DNA of 64,000 bases. It comes from JBAYJM01 sp041665065. Its GTDB lineage: Bacteria > Patescibacteriota > Patescibacteriia > 2-01-FULL-39-33. A program made the translations under genes and the position numbers. Every line of letters starts with the position of its first letter. Within the stretch, counting starts at the first letter, position 1. Under the pieces are notes generated by a model. It did not search any database and was not told the DNA's origin. It worked only from the letters and a program-made list of their open reading frames with translations. The DNA is taken from the NCBI GenBank assembly GCA_041665065.1, contig JBAYJM010000001.1, positions 1 through 64,000 on the forward strand, read 5' to 3'. Positions 41,834 through 50,024 of the stretch are shown here, piece by piece.

Positions 41834-43054
41834 ATGAAAATAGCCGACGTCCTAGAAGAAACATATTCAGCGCTGTCAGCCAATAAAGTAAGATCAGGAT
41901 TAACTATCCTGGGCATTGTTATTGGAATCAGTTCTGTGATCGCGATGCTATCAATCGGCTTCGGAGCGCAGAGCTCAATTGAGTCCAGCATTCAGTCGAT
42001 CGGATCAAATCTTATTATGGTTATGCCTGGAGCCCAGCGCGGGCCGGGAGTGACTGTTAGTGCCGGCAGAGGTTCGGCCAAAACTTTAACAATGGAAGAT
42101 GCTGATGCCATAAAAGAATTGGATTTAGTAAAAGCAGTAGCCCCCGAAGTAAGCGGAAGATATCAAATTGCCGCTAAGGGTCAAAATACCAATACCCAAG
42201 TTATTGGAACGGTTTCTGCCTATTCGTCGGTTAAAAATATTGAGGTCGAATCCGGAAATTTTTTAAGCGATCAAAACATTGCCAGTGCCTCCAAAGTAGC
42301 CGTTATCGGGCCGACTGTCCGTGATGACGTTTTTGGAACAGATGCTGATGCCATCGGACAAACAATCCGTATAGATAAAACTGATTTTAAGGTTATTGGT
42401 ATGACTAAGGCTAAAGGCGGTTCCGGATTTAATAATACGGATAATATGGTCTATGTGCCAATTACTACCGCGCAAAGACTTCTTACTGGCAATAAATATG
42501 TAACAACCATCAACGTCGAGGCTCAAGATGCAAATTCTATGACTTCAGTTCAGGAATCAATAACCTCGTTGTTGTTAACAAGACACAATATTTCTGATGC
42601 GACTAACGCGGATTTTAGCACTCTTAATCAAGCAGATATTATTGCCACGGCATCCAGCATTACCGGAATTTTAACGGCCCTACTGGGCTCGGTGGCGGGT
42701 ATCTCATTAATTGTCGGCGGGATAGGGATTATGAATATGATGCTTACTACAGTCACGGAAAGAACCAAAGAGATCGGACTTAGAAAGGCTATCGGAGCTA
42801 AAGCAAAAGATATTAGCATTCAATTCTTAATTGAGGCCATTGCTTTAACAGTAATTGGCGGTCTGGTGGGAATCGTTTTGGGTTGGGCAATAGCTTTTGG
42901 CATAACATATTTTGGCGTTATGCAAACTAAAGTATCCTGGTATTCGATTTTGCTGTCTTTTGGTGTTTCGGCAATAATTGGGATTGTCTTTGGTTATTAT
43001 CCGGCAAGGCGAGCAGCAAAATTAAATCCGATACAAGCCTTAAGATTTGAATAA
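41834..43054 (+). CDS. MacB-type ABC permease (FtsX-like)
   Basis: The 406-residue protein has the MacB_PCD layout. An N-terminal helix (VRSGLTILGIVIGISSVIAMLSIG) is followed by a large extracytoplasmic domain (about residues 45-260) and three C-terminal helices with GGIGIMNMMLTTVTERTKEIGLRKAIGAK, the FtsX signature. With the adjacent ATPase and adaptor it forms a mechanotransmitting export machine for peptides or lipids. Confidence 0.93.
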   Translation: MKIADVLEETYSALSANKVRSGLTILGIVIGISSVIAMLSIGFGAQSSIESSIQSIGSNLIMVMPGAQRGPGVTVSAGRGSAKTLTMEDADAIKELDLVKAVAPEVSGRYQIAAKGQNTNTQVIGTVSAYSSVKNIEVESGNFLSDQNIASASKVAVIGPTVRDDVFGTDADAIGQTIRIDKTDFKVIGMTKAKGGSGFNNTDNMVYVPITTAQRLLTGNKYVTTINVEAQDANSMTSVQESITSLLLTRHNISDATNADFSTLNQADIIATASSITGILTALLGSVAGISLIVGGIGIMNMMLTTVTERTKEIGLRKAIGAKAKDISIQFLIEAIALTVIGGLVGIVLGWAIAFGITYFGVMQTKVSWYSILLSFGVSAIIGIVFGYYPARRAAKLNPIQALRFE

Positions 43055-43074
43055 TTATTAATAAAATATAAGCT

Positions 43075-43542
43075 ATGAAAAAAACATCAACGATAATTTT
43101 GATGGTTGTAATTGCGGCCGTCTTTGCGGTTGCTGGATTTTTTGGTGGAATGCAATTTCAAAGGAGTAAAAATTCGGCTGGCAGATTTGCAACTGAATTT
43201 CAAAATGGTAATTTTGCCGGCGCAAGACAAGGAAACGGTTCCGGAGCTGGGATGAGAGCCGGTAATCGGGGAGCAAATTTTATTGCCGGTGAAATAATTT
43301 CTAAAGATGATAAAAGTCTGACTTTAAAATTGGCGGCCGGTGGATCAAAAATTATATTATTTTCAACATCGACCGAACTCACCAAGTTTGCTACTACGTC
43401 ATTGGAAAATTTAAATATTGGTGAAAATATTTCTGTAAATGGCACTGCCAATTCAGACGGAAGTGTCACGGCTCAATCAATCCAAATGAGGCCGTTATTT
43501 GAGGCTCCATCACCAAATCAACAGATTCAGCCAACAAAATAG
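43075..43542 (+). CDS. membrane-anchored DUF5666-like protein
   Basis: The 155-residue protein has an N-terminal membrane helix (about 7-27). A Gly/Asn/Arg-rich linker follows, then a beta domain FIAGEIISKDDKSLTLKLAAGGSKIILFS with VNGTANSDGSVTAQSIQM, the DUF5666 pattern, and a Pro/Gln tail. It resembles the protein at 38774-39271 in layout but not closely in sequence. It is the last gene of the export locus. Confidence 0.75.
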   Translation: MKKTSTIILMVVIAAVFAVAGFFGGMQFQRSKNSAGRFATEFQNGNFAGARQGNGSGAGMRAGNRGANFIAGEIISKDDKSLTLKLAAGGSKIILFSTSTELTKFATTSLENLNIGENISVNGTANSDGSVTAQSIQMRPLFEAPSPNQQIQPTK

Positions 43543-43604
43543 TTTAATTTTTATTTCATATTGTTTCGTTATATTTCAGTCGACCTAAGAAATAAAATAA
43601 AAAT

Positions 43605-43826
43605 ATGGAAAACGTATCAATGGCGGATCTGCAAAGATATTTGTCAGGAGTCACTTATCCGGCAAGAAAGGAAGATTTGGTTAATCGGGCCATGGAAAAT
43701 GGAGCTCCTATGGATTTAATACAAATGATGGAGGGCTTGTCAGAAGAAGAGTTTAATGGGCATCACCAGGTAATGCATGCAATGAATCAAGGTGATGATG
43801 AGATGGCGGATGTGGAGGATGAATAA
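43605..43826 (+). CDS. DUF2795 family protein
   Basis: The 73-residue acidic protein has the DUF2795 signature LQRYLSGVTYPARKEDLVNRAMENGAP, followed by a short helix and a Met/Asp-rich tail. The family is a helical domain of unknown role found in many bacteria. It stands alone before a terminator at 43849-43875. Confidence 0.85.
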   Translation: MENVSMADLQRYLSGVTYPARKEDLVNRAMENGAPMDLIQMMEGLSEEEFNGHHQVMHAMNQGDDEMADVEDE

Positions 43827-43848
43827 AAATAATTTTAGGTAAACAAAT

Positions 43849-43875
43849 AAAACGCACAGAAATGTGCGTTTTATT
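43849..43875 (+). terminator. terminator after the DUF2795 gene
   Basis: AAAACGCACA (43849-43858) pairs with TGTGCGTTTT (43863-43872). Confidence 0.85.
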
Positions 43876-43879
43876 GCAA

Positions 43880-43920
43880 AAAAAATTGCCTCTCCCTCCG
43901 GTGTCGCGTGGAGGAAGAGG
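43880..43920 (-). terminator. terminator of cassette I
   Basis: CCTCTCCCTCC (43889-43899) pairs with GGAGGAAGAGG (43910-43920) with one mismatch on the plus strand, which is a G-T wobble on the minus-strand RNA. A T run follows on that strand. Confidence 0.85.
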
Positions 43921-43956
43921 ACTTTGGATTATGGCCGTCGCAATTATAGGGGGGGG

Positions 43957-44205
43957 TTAGGGGCGGATGACTTTGAGCTCACGGAGTTCACTGGCGCTTA
44001 CCCAGGCCGTGGAACCGTCGTGGAAACGGATGCCAAAGATCTTGCCAGTGATTTCGGCGATGGATCGCCGATCGTTGCCATATAACACAACAACTTCGTT
44101 GTGCTTGAGCTCAAGCCCAGACTCAGACACTCCGATCGTGTATCGAAACCTGCGGCGTTGCGCCCGGAATCCTCCCCCTTGATTCTTACTTTTGGTGGTT
44201 GTCAT
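43957..44205 (-). CDS. cassette I: 82-residue SH3-like small protein
   Basis: The protein has a basic, Gln/Gly-rich N-terminus (MTTTKSKNQGGGFRAQRRR). A beta-rich body then reads LELKHNEVVVLYGNDRRSIAEITGKIFGIRFHDGSTAWV, which could be a small barrel. No family is assigned. The SD GGAAGG is 7 bases before the ATG, a consensus -35 with N17-TAATAT lies upstream, and the terminator is strong. Composition is GC-rich compared with the DUF2795 and ferredoxin genes on either side. Confidence 0.6.
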   Translation of the reverse strand: MTTTKSKNQGGGFRAQRRRFRYTIGVSESGLELKHNEVVVLYGNDRRSIAEITGKIFGIRFHDGSTAWVSASELRELKVIRP

Positions 44206-44262
44206 TTACATTCCTTCCTTGTTTCCCCGTTATGCTGCCTGGAACAATAATGCCTGACATAC

Positions 44263-44291
44263 ATATTAACACAATTATACCTTAGTGTCAA
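44263..44291 (-). promoter_or_regulatory. promoter of cassette I
   Basis: Minus strand TTGACA (44291-44286), 17-base spacer, TAATAT (44268-44263). Confidence 0.75.
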
Positions 44292-44411
44292 TAAGTTTTA
44301 TCTTTAAGCTATCATTTTTTATCTTAATTAACGTAGAATTATTTATAAAATCTTCACAATTTTATATTTTTGGGCTATAATTATTTAGTTGATAAATAAA
44401 ACTATAAAATT

Positions 44412-44624
44412 ATGGCTATTACAATTGATCTAGAAAAATGCTGTTGGAAAGATGGCAAGTGCACAAGTTGTGGATGTGAATCCGGCTCGTCATGTTTTGG
44501 GTGCGTAGAAGTTTGTGCAATGGGTGCAATAACTCGAGAAGATATCGTAAAAGTAGATTCGGCTAAATGCATAGATTGTGGAGCGTGCATAAGCGCCTGC
44601 AAGCACGGCGCCATAACTTTGTAA
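44412..44624 (+). CDS. ferredoxin-like 4Fe-4S protein
   Basis: The 70-residue protein contains eleven Cys. The C-terminal half has a canonical CxxCxxCxxxC (CIDCGACISACKHGAI). The N-terminal half is an expanded, Cys-rich version (CCWKDGKCTSCGCESGSSC, then CVEVCAMGAI). It likely binds two clusters and carries electrons. It directly precedes tsaD with a 1-base gap, an unusual partner, so co-transcription is likely but the functional link is not obvious. Confidence 0.85.
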   Translation: MAITIDLEKCCWKDGKCTSCGCESGSSCFGCVEVCAMGAITREDIVKVDSAKCIDCGACISACKHGAITL

Positions 44625-44625
44625 A

Positions 44626-45648
44626 ATGATCATTCTCGCAATTGAAACTTCTTGTGATGAAACGTCGACGGCAATTCTAAGAGCGACAAAAGGCAAGCTA
44701 GAATTATTATCCAACATTGTTTCGTCACAAATCGATATACATAAACAGTACGGCGGGGTAGTGCCAGAAGTGGCTGCTCGCCATCATGTTTTAAACATTA
44801 ATCCCGTAATTAATGAGTCTTTGGATGTGGCAAGAATAAAAGCCAAGGATATTGATTTAATTGCGACCGTGTCGGGGCCGGGATTAATCACCTCTCTAAT
44901 CGTTGGAGTTGAGGCGGCGAAAACTTTGAGCATGGCTTGGAAAAAACCGCTTATGCAAATCAATCATATGTATTCCCATATTGCCGGCAATTTTTTAAAC
45001 AAAATTGAATTTCCGGTTATGTGTTTGGTGGTTTCTGGTGGTCATACTGAATTGGTTTATTTAAAAAATTATTGGCAATTCAAAAAAATCGGCCAGACAG
45101 TTGATGATGCAGCGGGTGAGGCTTTTGACAAAGTCGCCAAGCTTCTAGGTTTGGGTTATCCGGGAGGACCGATTGTTTCTGCTGAAGCTGATAAATTTAA
45201 AGCAAAAGAATTAAGTATTAAATTTCCTCGGCCAATGATAGATTCCGATAATTTTAATTTTTCTTTCTCAGGATTAAAAACATCGGTCCTTTATGCTACG
45301 CAAAAAATGACCGCTGAAGAAAAAAAGAAAAAAATTCCTGAAATATGTTTTGGATTTCAACAAGCAGTAATTGATGTTTTGGTTTCAAAAACAATTAAAG
45401 CCTCAAAACAATTTAAAGTCAAAACCGTTTTGATGGCTGGAGGAGTGGCTGCCAATAAAAGCTTAAGGGAGTCTTTAAAAAATGCTTCGGAAAATAATGG
45501 TTACGAATTCTTTGTTCCTGAATTTAAGTTGTGTACCGATAATGCAGCCATGGTTGCCTTGGCCGCGTATTATCTATCACAAAACAAAAAACCAAAATTG
45601 GATAATTGGAAAAAAGTTAAGGTTGATCCTAATTGGGAGTTAAAATAA
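44626..45648 (+). CDS. tsaD: tRNA N6-threonylcarbamoyladenosine synthase subunit TsaD
   Basis: The 340-residue ASKHA ATPase has AIETSCDETSTAIL at the N-terminus, the metal-binding HHVLNINPVI and HMYSHI, VSGGHTEL and GGVAANKSLR. It transfers the threonylcarbamoyl group to A37 of ANN-reading tRNAs together with TsaB and TsaE. TsaE is encoded 1 base downstream; TsaB is not seen here. Confidence 0.95.
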   Translation: MIILAIETSCDETSTAILRATKGKLELLSNIVSSQIDIHKQYGGVVPEVAARHHVLNINPVINESLDVARIKAKDIDLIATVSGPGLITSLIVGVEAAKTLSMAWKKPLMQINHMYSHIAGNFLNKIEFPVMCLVVSGGHTELVYLKNYWQFKKIGQTVDDAAGEAFDKVAKLLGLGYPGGPIVSAEADKFKAKELSIKFPRPMIDSDNFNFSFSGLKTSVLYATQKMTAEEKKKKIPEICFGFQQAVIDVLVSKTIKASKQFKVKTVLMAGGVAANKSLRESLKNASENNGYEFFVPEFKLCTDNAAMVALAAYYLSQNKKPKLDNWKKVKVDPNWELK

Positions 45649-45649
45649 C

Positions 45650-46072
45650 ATGCAAAAGATTACATCATCAGAACAAAAAACATTTGAATTTGCAAAAACC
45701 TTTGCTAAGAGGTTAAAAGGCGGAGAGGTATTGTGTTTAATTGGTGATTTGGGAGCTGGCAAAACTGCTTTTACAAAAGGCTTGGCAAGCGGTTTGGATG
45801 TGAAAAATATTATTACAAGTCCGACCTTTGTATTGATGAAGGTTTACAGCGTACACCATGATGCAATAAAAAAATTAGCCCATATTGATGCATACCGTAT
45901 AAATAGCGGAGAGGATTTAGAGGCGATTGGTATTGATGATTATTTTAATGATAAAAATTGTGTCACTGTAATTGAATGGGCTGATAGGGTAAAAGAAATT
46001 TGGCCGAAAAATGTCACTAAAATTAATTTTAAAATTTTAGAAGGTGATAAAAGAAAAGTAACTGTTACGTAG
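45650..46072 (+). CDS. tsaE: tRNA threonylcarbamoyladenosine biosynthesis protein TsaE
   Basis: The 140-residue P-loop protein has Walker A GDLGAGKTAF near residue 33, TSPTFVLM, HIDAYRI and the Walker B-like VIEWADRV. It is the ATPase that drives turnover of the TsaBD complex. It is coupled to tsaD and ends before a bidirectional terminator. Confidence 0.94.
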   Translation: MQKITSSEQKTFEFAKTFAKRLKGGEVLCLIGDLGAGKTAFTKGLASGLDVKNIITSPTFVLMKVYSVHHDAIKKLAHIDAYRINSGEDLEAIGIDDYFNDKNCVTVIEWADRVKEIWPKNVTKINFKILEGDKRKVTVT

Positions 46073-46087
46073 CATGCTGCGTAACAA

Positions 46088-46121
46088 AAAAATCCGTTCG
46101 CCACGGCAAACGGATTTTTTA
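46088..46121. terminator. bidirectional terminator between tsaE and pilB
   Basis: AAATCCGTT plus GCC pairs with GGC plus AACGGATTT around a 2-base turn with one mismatch; A run before, T run after. Confidence 0.8.
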
Positions 46122-46143
46122 TTTGATGCAATTTAAAAAATTT

Positions 46144-47838
46144 TTACTCTGCCACTCTAAATACTTCATCAACCGAAGTTATTCCTTCCATGGCTTTGAT
46201 TAGGCCATCTTGGGCCATTGTAATTACGCCCATTTCAAAAGTCATTTTTTTGATATCATATTCAGATAAGTTTCCTTTTACAATTTCATTTTTCATTTTA
46301 TCGTTGATCGGAATTATTTCAAATATACCGATTCGGCCATGATAGCCAAGTCCTTGGCAGGCGTCACAGCCTTTTGAGCCGTAAAATTTTAGATTTTCCA
46401 AATCAACTTTATATTCTGAATTCTGGGGGATTTCGCCGAGTACATCTTTTACCCTTTGTAAAATCTTTTCATCCAAAGTAATTTCACTTTTACATTTGTC
46501 ACATAGTTTTCTGACAAGTCTTTGGCCGATGGAAACATTAAGGGCTGGAGCAAGCAAATACGGCTTTGAGCCCATTGATAAAAATCTAGGAATGGTGCCA
46601 AAGGCGTCATTAGTATGAATGGTTGATAATACCAAATGACCGGTCAAGGCGGCCTGGATGGCAATTTCAGCCGTATCAAGGTCTCTGATTTCACCAACCA
46701 TAATTATATCCGGGTCTTGGCGGACAATGGACTTCAAACCCTTTGCAAAAGTGTAATTATCATTGACCTGGCTTTGGTTGACGCCGGCAAGTTCGTATTC
46801 AATAGGATCTTCAATGGTGATAATTTTTGTTTCCGCATTATTAAGTCTCCTTAAAATCGAATAAAGGGTAGTTGTTTTACCTGAGCCGGTTGGTCCGGTC
46901 GTTACAATCATGCCGTTAGGTCTTTCAATTTCCCTTGATAAAATTTCCAGAGCTTGGCCGCGAAGGCCCAATTCTTCAAAGCTGATGCCGGCAAACGAAG
47001 ACATTAAAAGTCTCATAACTACGCTTTCGCCAAATGATGTTGGCAGGCAGGAGACCCTGACATCCACCTTGTCGTCTTTTAAAAATATTGTGAATCTGCC
47101 GTCTTGAGGCTTGTCGGTGATATTTATTTTTAATTTTGCTAGCTGTTTAATTCTGGAAATAATCTGGGGCCACATTGATTTTTCAACGATGGCAACGTCA
47201 TTTAAAACGCCGTCAATCCTATACCTGACCTTAACGTCTTTTTCTTCCGCTTCAATATGGATATCGGAGGATCTTGCTTTGATGGCCGCCGCGATAATTA
47301 AAGTCACCATCTGCGTCAGAGAGACTTTTTTTATTTGTTCGTTTAAGTCACTGAATTTTATGATTTCATCCTGGAATTTTTGCAGATCTTCTTCTTTGAT
47401 TTCAATTCCCCGGACAAATTTTCTGACCTTGGGCAAAGTGGCGTAAAGCTTAAATGCGGCTTCAAAGCTGTGCTGGGATATTAAATAAGTTTCAACTCCC
47501 GCAAAGTTTTTTTCTTTAAGTTCCTGTTCTAGGGCCATGACTTGGTCATTATAATCGACCGCTCCGATTCTAATTTGCTTGCCGGTATTTAAAAAGCATA
47601 CCGATTTTAACTCTTTGGCCCTTGCCTCATCTATGGTGGTAAGGGTTTCAGGGCTGATTCCAAAACTTTCAAGGCTGATATAAGGCAGACCAATTTCGTT
47701 AGCCTGTTTTTCTGTTTCAGTTTCCTTTTCCTTGATAGTAATTGATTTTATTTTCTGTTGAAGCTTTGCGGTGGTGGAGCCTTCTTCTGGCGTGTCCTCA
47801 GATAGCAAATCTTCAATCGATGGTCCTATTGATGTCAT
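46144..47838 (-). CDS. pilB: type IV pilus assembly ATPase PilB (GspE family)
   Basis: The 564-residue secretion ATPase has an N-terminal T2SSE_N-like domain (to about 150), the N2 domain ending SSDIHIEAEEKDVKVRYRIDG, and Walker A GPTGSGKTT near residue 322. The Asp box ITIEDPIEY, Walker B IIMVGEIRD and His box TGHLVLSTIHT follow, as does a zinc-binding four-Cys element (CDKC, CDAC). It powers pilus extension. No other pilus genes are adjacent, as often in these genomes. Confidence 0.94.
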   Translation of the reverse strand: MTSIGPSIEDLLSEDTPEEGSTTAKLQQKIKSITIKEKETETEKQANEIGLPYISLESFGISPETLTTIDEARAKELKSVCFLNTGKQIRIGAVDYNDQVMALEQELKEKNFAGVETYLISQHSFEAAFKLYATLPKVRKFVRGIEIKEEDLQKFQDEIIKFSDLNEQIKKVSLTQMVTLIIAAAIKARSSDIHIEAEEKDVKVRYRIDGVLNDVAIVEKSMWPQIISRIKQLAKLKINITDKPQDGRFTIFLKDDKVDVRVSCLPTSFGESVVMRLLMSSFAGISFEELGLRGQALEILSREIERPNGMIVTTGPTGSGKTTTLYSILRRLNNAETKIITIEDPIEYELAGVNQSQVNDNYTFAKGLKSIVRQDPDIIMVGEIRDLDTAEIAIQAALTGHLVLSTIHTNDAFGTIPRFLSMGSKPYLLAPALNVSIGQRLVRKLCDKCKSEITLDEKILQRVKDVLGEIPQNSEYKVDLENLKFYGSKGCDACQGLGYHGRIGIFEIIPINDKMKNEIVKGNLSEYDIKKMTFEMGVITMAQDGLIKAMEGITSVDEVFRVAE

Positions 47839-47914
47839 TATTTTAGCAAAATATTTATATGTTAATTATAGAAGTAATAGGGTTTTTTTTCAAGTTAAGG
47901 CAAATATTTGAGAA

Positions 47915-47943
47915 TAAAAAATCCCCGCGAGTTGCGGGGATCA
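47915..47943 (-). terminator. terminator of the 48-kb membrane protein
   Basis: ATCCCCGC (47921-47928) pairs with GCGGGGAT (47934-47941); the minus strand continues in T. Confidence 0.8.
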
Positions 47944-47955
47944 ATGAGTGACAAA

Positions 47956-48987
47956 TTAGCTTTTATTGGAAAAGTAGGTTGGGAGATTTTGAATTTGGCC
48001 GATTGTTCTTGTAATTTTGCTTTCTTCTTCACCGCCATAAATTCTGCTAAACAGCAATGTCCAGACAGCCCATTGGAAAGTGGTGATAAAAGCGGCCACA
48101 AAAACAATTATAACAATCATTAAAACTGTGCAGAATCCTAAGATGATATAGGCGGCTATTGGCGCTATGGTTGAGAAATATAGGGGTAAAATAAATAGCG
48201 GGCCAGCAGTCAGAATAAGAGAAGCGATTGCGCTGATAAAAAGGCCGACAATATATACTCCAAGAAGAACAAGGGCGGTCTCCAGGGCTATAAGCACATT
48301 GCTTTTAAATAATAGCCAGGCATTTTGCAGGGCGGGAATAAATCGTTCTTTGTTTAAGGTAATATTAAAAATTTGAAATTTAAATATAACCGAGATAAGA
48401 AGGGCTCCGATTGCAAAAACTACAAAAATAATGAAGTAGACGATGGTTTGCCACAAGTTTCCTGAGAATAATAATGCGATTGAGCCAAAAATTATGAAAA
48501 TTATAAATAGCGCCACCTTTAAAACAACGTTGGACCAGAACACCGGCCAGAAATTTTTGCCTCCATGGCTAAAACCCTCGTTCAATGAAGGTTTTTTATT
48601 TTTGTTTATAGTCGAAATGTTTTTAATGAGAGAGATTTGGGAAATTATGCCCAGCCAGATGAAAAAAACTGCAATAGCAATCGCCACCGCCGCAATTAAA
48701 ATTGCCATTATGGTGGTAAAAGGACTGCTTGTTATGGCGCCGATAATATTTTGCCAAAGATTGCCTCCATCAGCCAATCCGGCCTGAATCCCCGAATTAA
48801 AGGAGTTCATAAAGTCTCCAATAAAGCCTCTATTTTTTGGGCTATAAAAAAACCTGGTAATTATTTCGTATTCGCCACCACTGGAAAGTAATGTTGCAAA
48901 AAAACCTAAAATCCAAAGTGATTTGAATCGTTTGGTAATTTGCCATGCCTTTTTAAGCGTTGGTCGATAAAGAGATGTGTCTGACAT
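47956..48987 (-). CDS. multi-pass membrane protein, unknown function
   Basis: The 343-residue protein starts MSDTSLYRPTLKKAWQITKRFKSLW, a pattern common to DUF-type membrane proteins whose first helix follows a basic stretch. Six to seven membrane helices follow. A Lys/Asn-rich cytosolic loop (NKNKKPSLNEGFSHGGKNFW) sits between helices two and three. It resembles the glycerophosphodiester-phosphodiesterase membrane-domain-like families, but I cannot assign a role. It lies between pilB and cassette J and has no operon partner. Confidence 0.65.
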   Translation of the reverse strand: MSDTSLYRPTLKKAWQITKRFKSLWILGFFATLLSSGGEYEIITRFFYSPKNRGFIGDFMNSFNSGIQAGLADGGNLWQNIIGAITSSPFTTIMAILIAAVAIAIAVFFIWLGIISQISLIKNISTINKNKKPSLNEGFSHGGKNFWPVFWSNVVLKVALFIIFIIFGSIALLFSGNLWQTIVYFIIFVVFAIGALLISVIFKFQIFNITLNKERFIPALQNAWLLFKSNVLIALETALVLLGVYIVGLFISAIASLILTAGPLFILPLYFSTIAPIAAYIILGFCTVLMIVIIVFVAAFITTFQWAVWTLLFSRIYGGEEESKITRTIGQIQNLPTYFSNKS

Positions 48988-49035
48988 ATTGATTGAAAGT
49001 TATTTGATGTATAAATTATAACATAAAAATAGGAA

Positions 49036-49072
49036 AATAAAAAAATAGGACGCTCGCATCGTGCAAGCGTCC
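49036..49072 (-). terminator. terminator of cassette J
   Basis: GGACGCT (49048-49054) pairs with AGCGTCC (49066-49072); on the minus strand a T run follows. Confidence 0.87.
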
Positions 49073-49096
49073 ATCGCATGGTTCTGACTGTTAAAG

Positions 49097-49783
49097 CTAG
49101 AACAGGGAGAGGACGAAAGACCAGGTGGCGTAAGCCCCGATACTAGCCAGAAGCATCAGGGAGGCCACAATAAGGAGTGGTCGACCGTAGTAAATCTGAA
49201 CTTCCTCATAATACCGACCATCTTGCTGATTCTTAGTTTTGGGCTCGATGTCCAATTCTTCGTATGCTGCTAGACAGCCCTCTTTCGTCTTCTCGTTAAT
49301 TAAAGCGTCCTGGCGCTTCTTTAATTCGCTTAGGGTTTTGGGGTTTGGTCGACTTTGAGTTCTTCTCTCTTCTCGTAAGAGGGTCAGTTTCCATGTGTTG
49401 CTGCTCCATGGACACGCTCTCTCCAGCAAAAGCAAATACGCCGCTTGGTTTGCTTGGTTGTCCAGTTTGCGTAGAGCGAAATAGATGCTCTCTTGAGATT
49501 GTTTTTTCCTCGAGTATGTCTTTAGTCCCCGTAAATCAAACAGGGGGACCATCTGAACGGAGGTTTCTCCCACCGCGGCGAGAAGGTTTCCGTCTCCGTC
49601 GAGAATTAAAATTCGGCGAGAGTACTCAAACTCCCCACTGGCAAGGTCATTGTATAGGCCCAGATCATTAACATCAAAGGGTCGTACATGGCACTCAACG
49701 ACCTGGTCCTGCGGCATGTGACGTTTGAGAAATGGGCGCTCCCGGTACAGGGCATCAACTTTGCCGGCATCAATGCAATTCAT
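49097..49783 (-). CDS. cassette J: 228-residue tail-anchored membrane protein
   Basis: The soluble N-terminal part (about 195 residues) begins MNCIDAGKVDALYRERPFLK. It includes a beta-like region (RRILILDGDGNLLAAVG) and an Arg/Lys/Glu-rich helical region. A single C-terminal helix (LLIVASLMLLASIGAYATWSFVLSLF region) would anchor it with almost no residues beyond. No family is recognised. The SD AGGAGG is 8 bases before the ATG. The leader of about 125 bases contains four hairpins, three with an identical GGGAT loop. The gene is GC-rich compared with both flanks. Confidence 0.65.
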   Translation of the reverse strand: MNCIDAGKVDALYRERPFLKRHMPQDQVVECHVRPFDVNDLGLYNDLASGEFEYSRRILILDGDGNLLAAVGETSVQMVPLFDLRGLKTYSRKKQSQESIYFALRKLDNQANQAAYLLLLERACPWSSNTWKLTLLREERRTQSRPNPKTLSELKKRQDALINEKTKEGCLAAYEELDIEPKTKNQQDGRYYEEVQIYYGRPLLIVASLMLLASIGAYATWSFVLSLF

Positions 49784-49795
49784 AAAGTAAGCCTC

Positions 49796-49879
49796 CTGGC
49801 ATCCCGCCAGTTTTAGAGATATGGCATCCCGCCACAGCTCCGCTTCTATTAATGATTACGGCATCCCACCGAAATCATT
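49796..49879 (-). promoter_or_regulatory. three GGGAT-loop hairpins in the cassette J leader (CsrA-site-like)
   Basis: On the minus strand CTGGC-GGGAT-GCCAG (49810-49796), TGGC-GGGAT-GCCA (49834-49822) and CGG-TGGGATG-CCG (49871-49859, inside a longer AATGATT/AATCATT stem, 49879-49851) repeat the same loop with differing stems. The last hairpin before the gene shares two bases with the SD. A GGA in a small hairpin loop next to the SD is the known geometry of CsrA/RsmE sites. A fourth hairpin (GGCT/AGCC) lies at 49881-49900. Confidence 0.6.
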
Positions 49880-49915
49880 AGGCTAGTCACTAGACCAGCC
49901 AATGTACTAGTATAT

Positions 49916-49944
49916 ACTATATCATTTTTTTGTAAATTAGTCAA
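49916..49944 (-). promoter_or_regulatory. promoter of cassette J
   Basis: Minus strand TTGACT (49944-49939), 17-base spacer, TATAGT (49921-49916). Confidence 0.75.
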
Positions 49945-49973
49945 TAGACGCGTAGGCGAGTTCAAAAATTCAG

Positions 49974-50002
49974 TTGCTGGTTAAATAAATTTGTAGTAAA
50001 AT
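49974..50002 (+). promoter_or_regulatory. putative promoter of the phosphohistidine cluster
   Basis: TTGCTG (49974-49979), 17-base spacer, TAAAAT (49997-50002), 22 bases before the first ATG. Confidence 0.5.
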
Positions 50003-50024
50003 TAAAAAAACTAACTTGACAAGT

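Noticed and set aside
49796..49879. CRISPR array
   Set aside because: The three repeats are short (about 11 bases), unevenly spaced, and form hairpins inside a gene leader. No cas genes are in the window.
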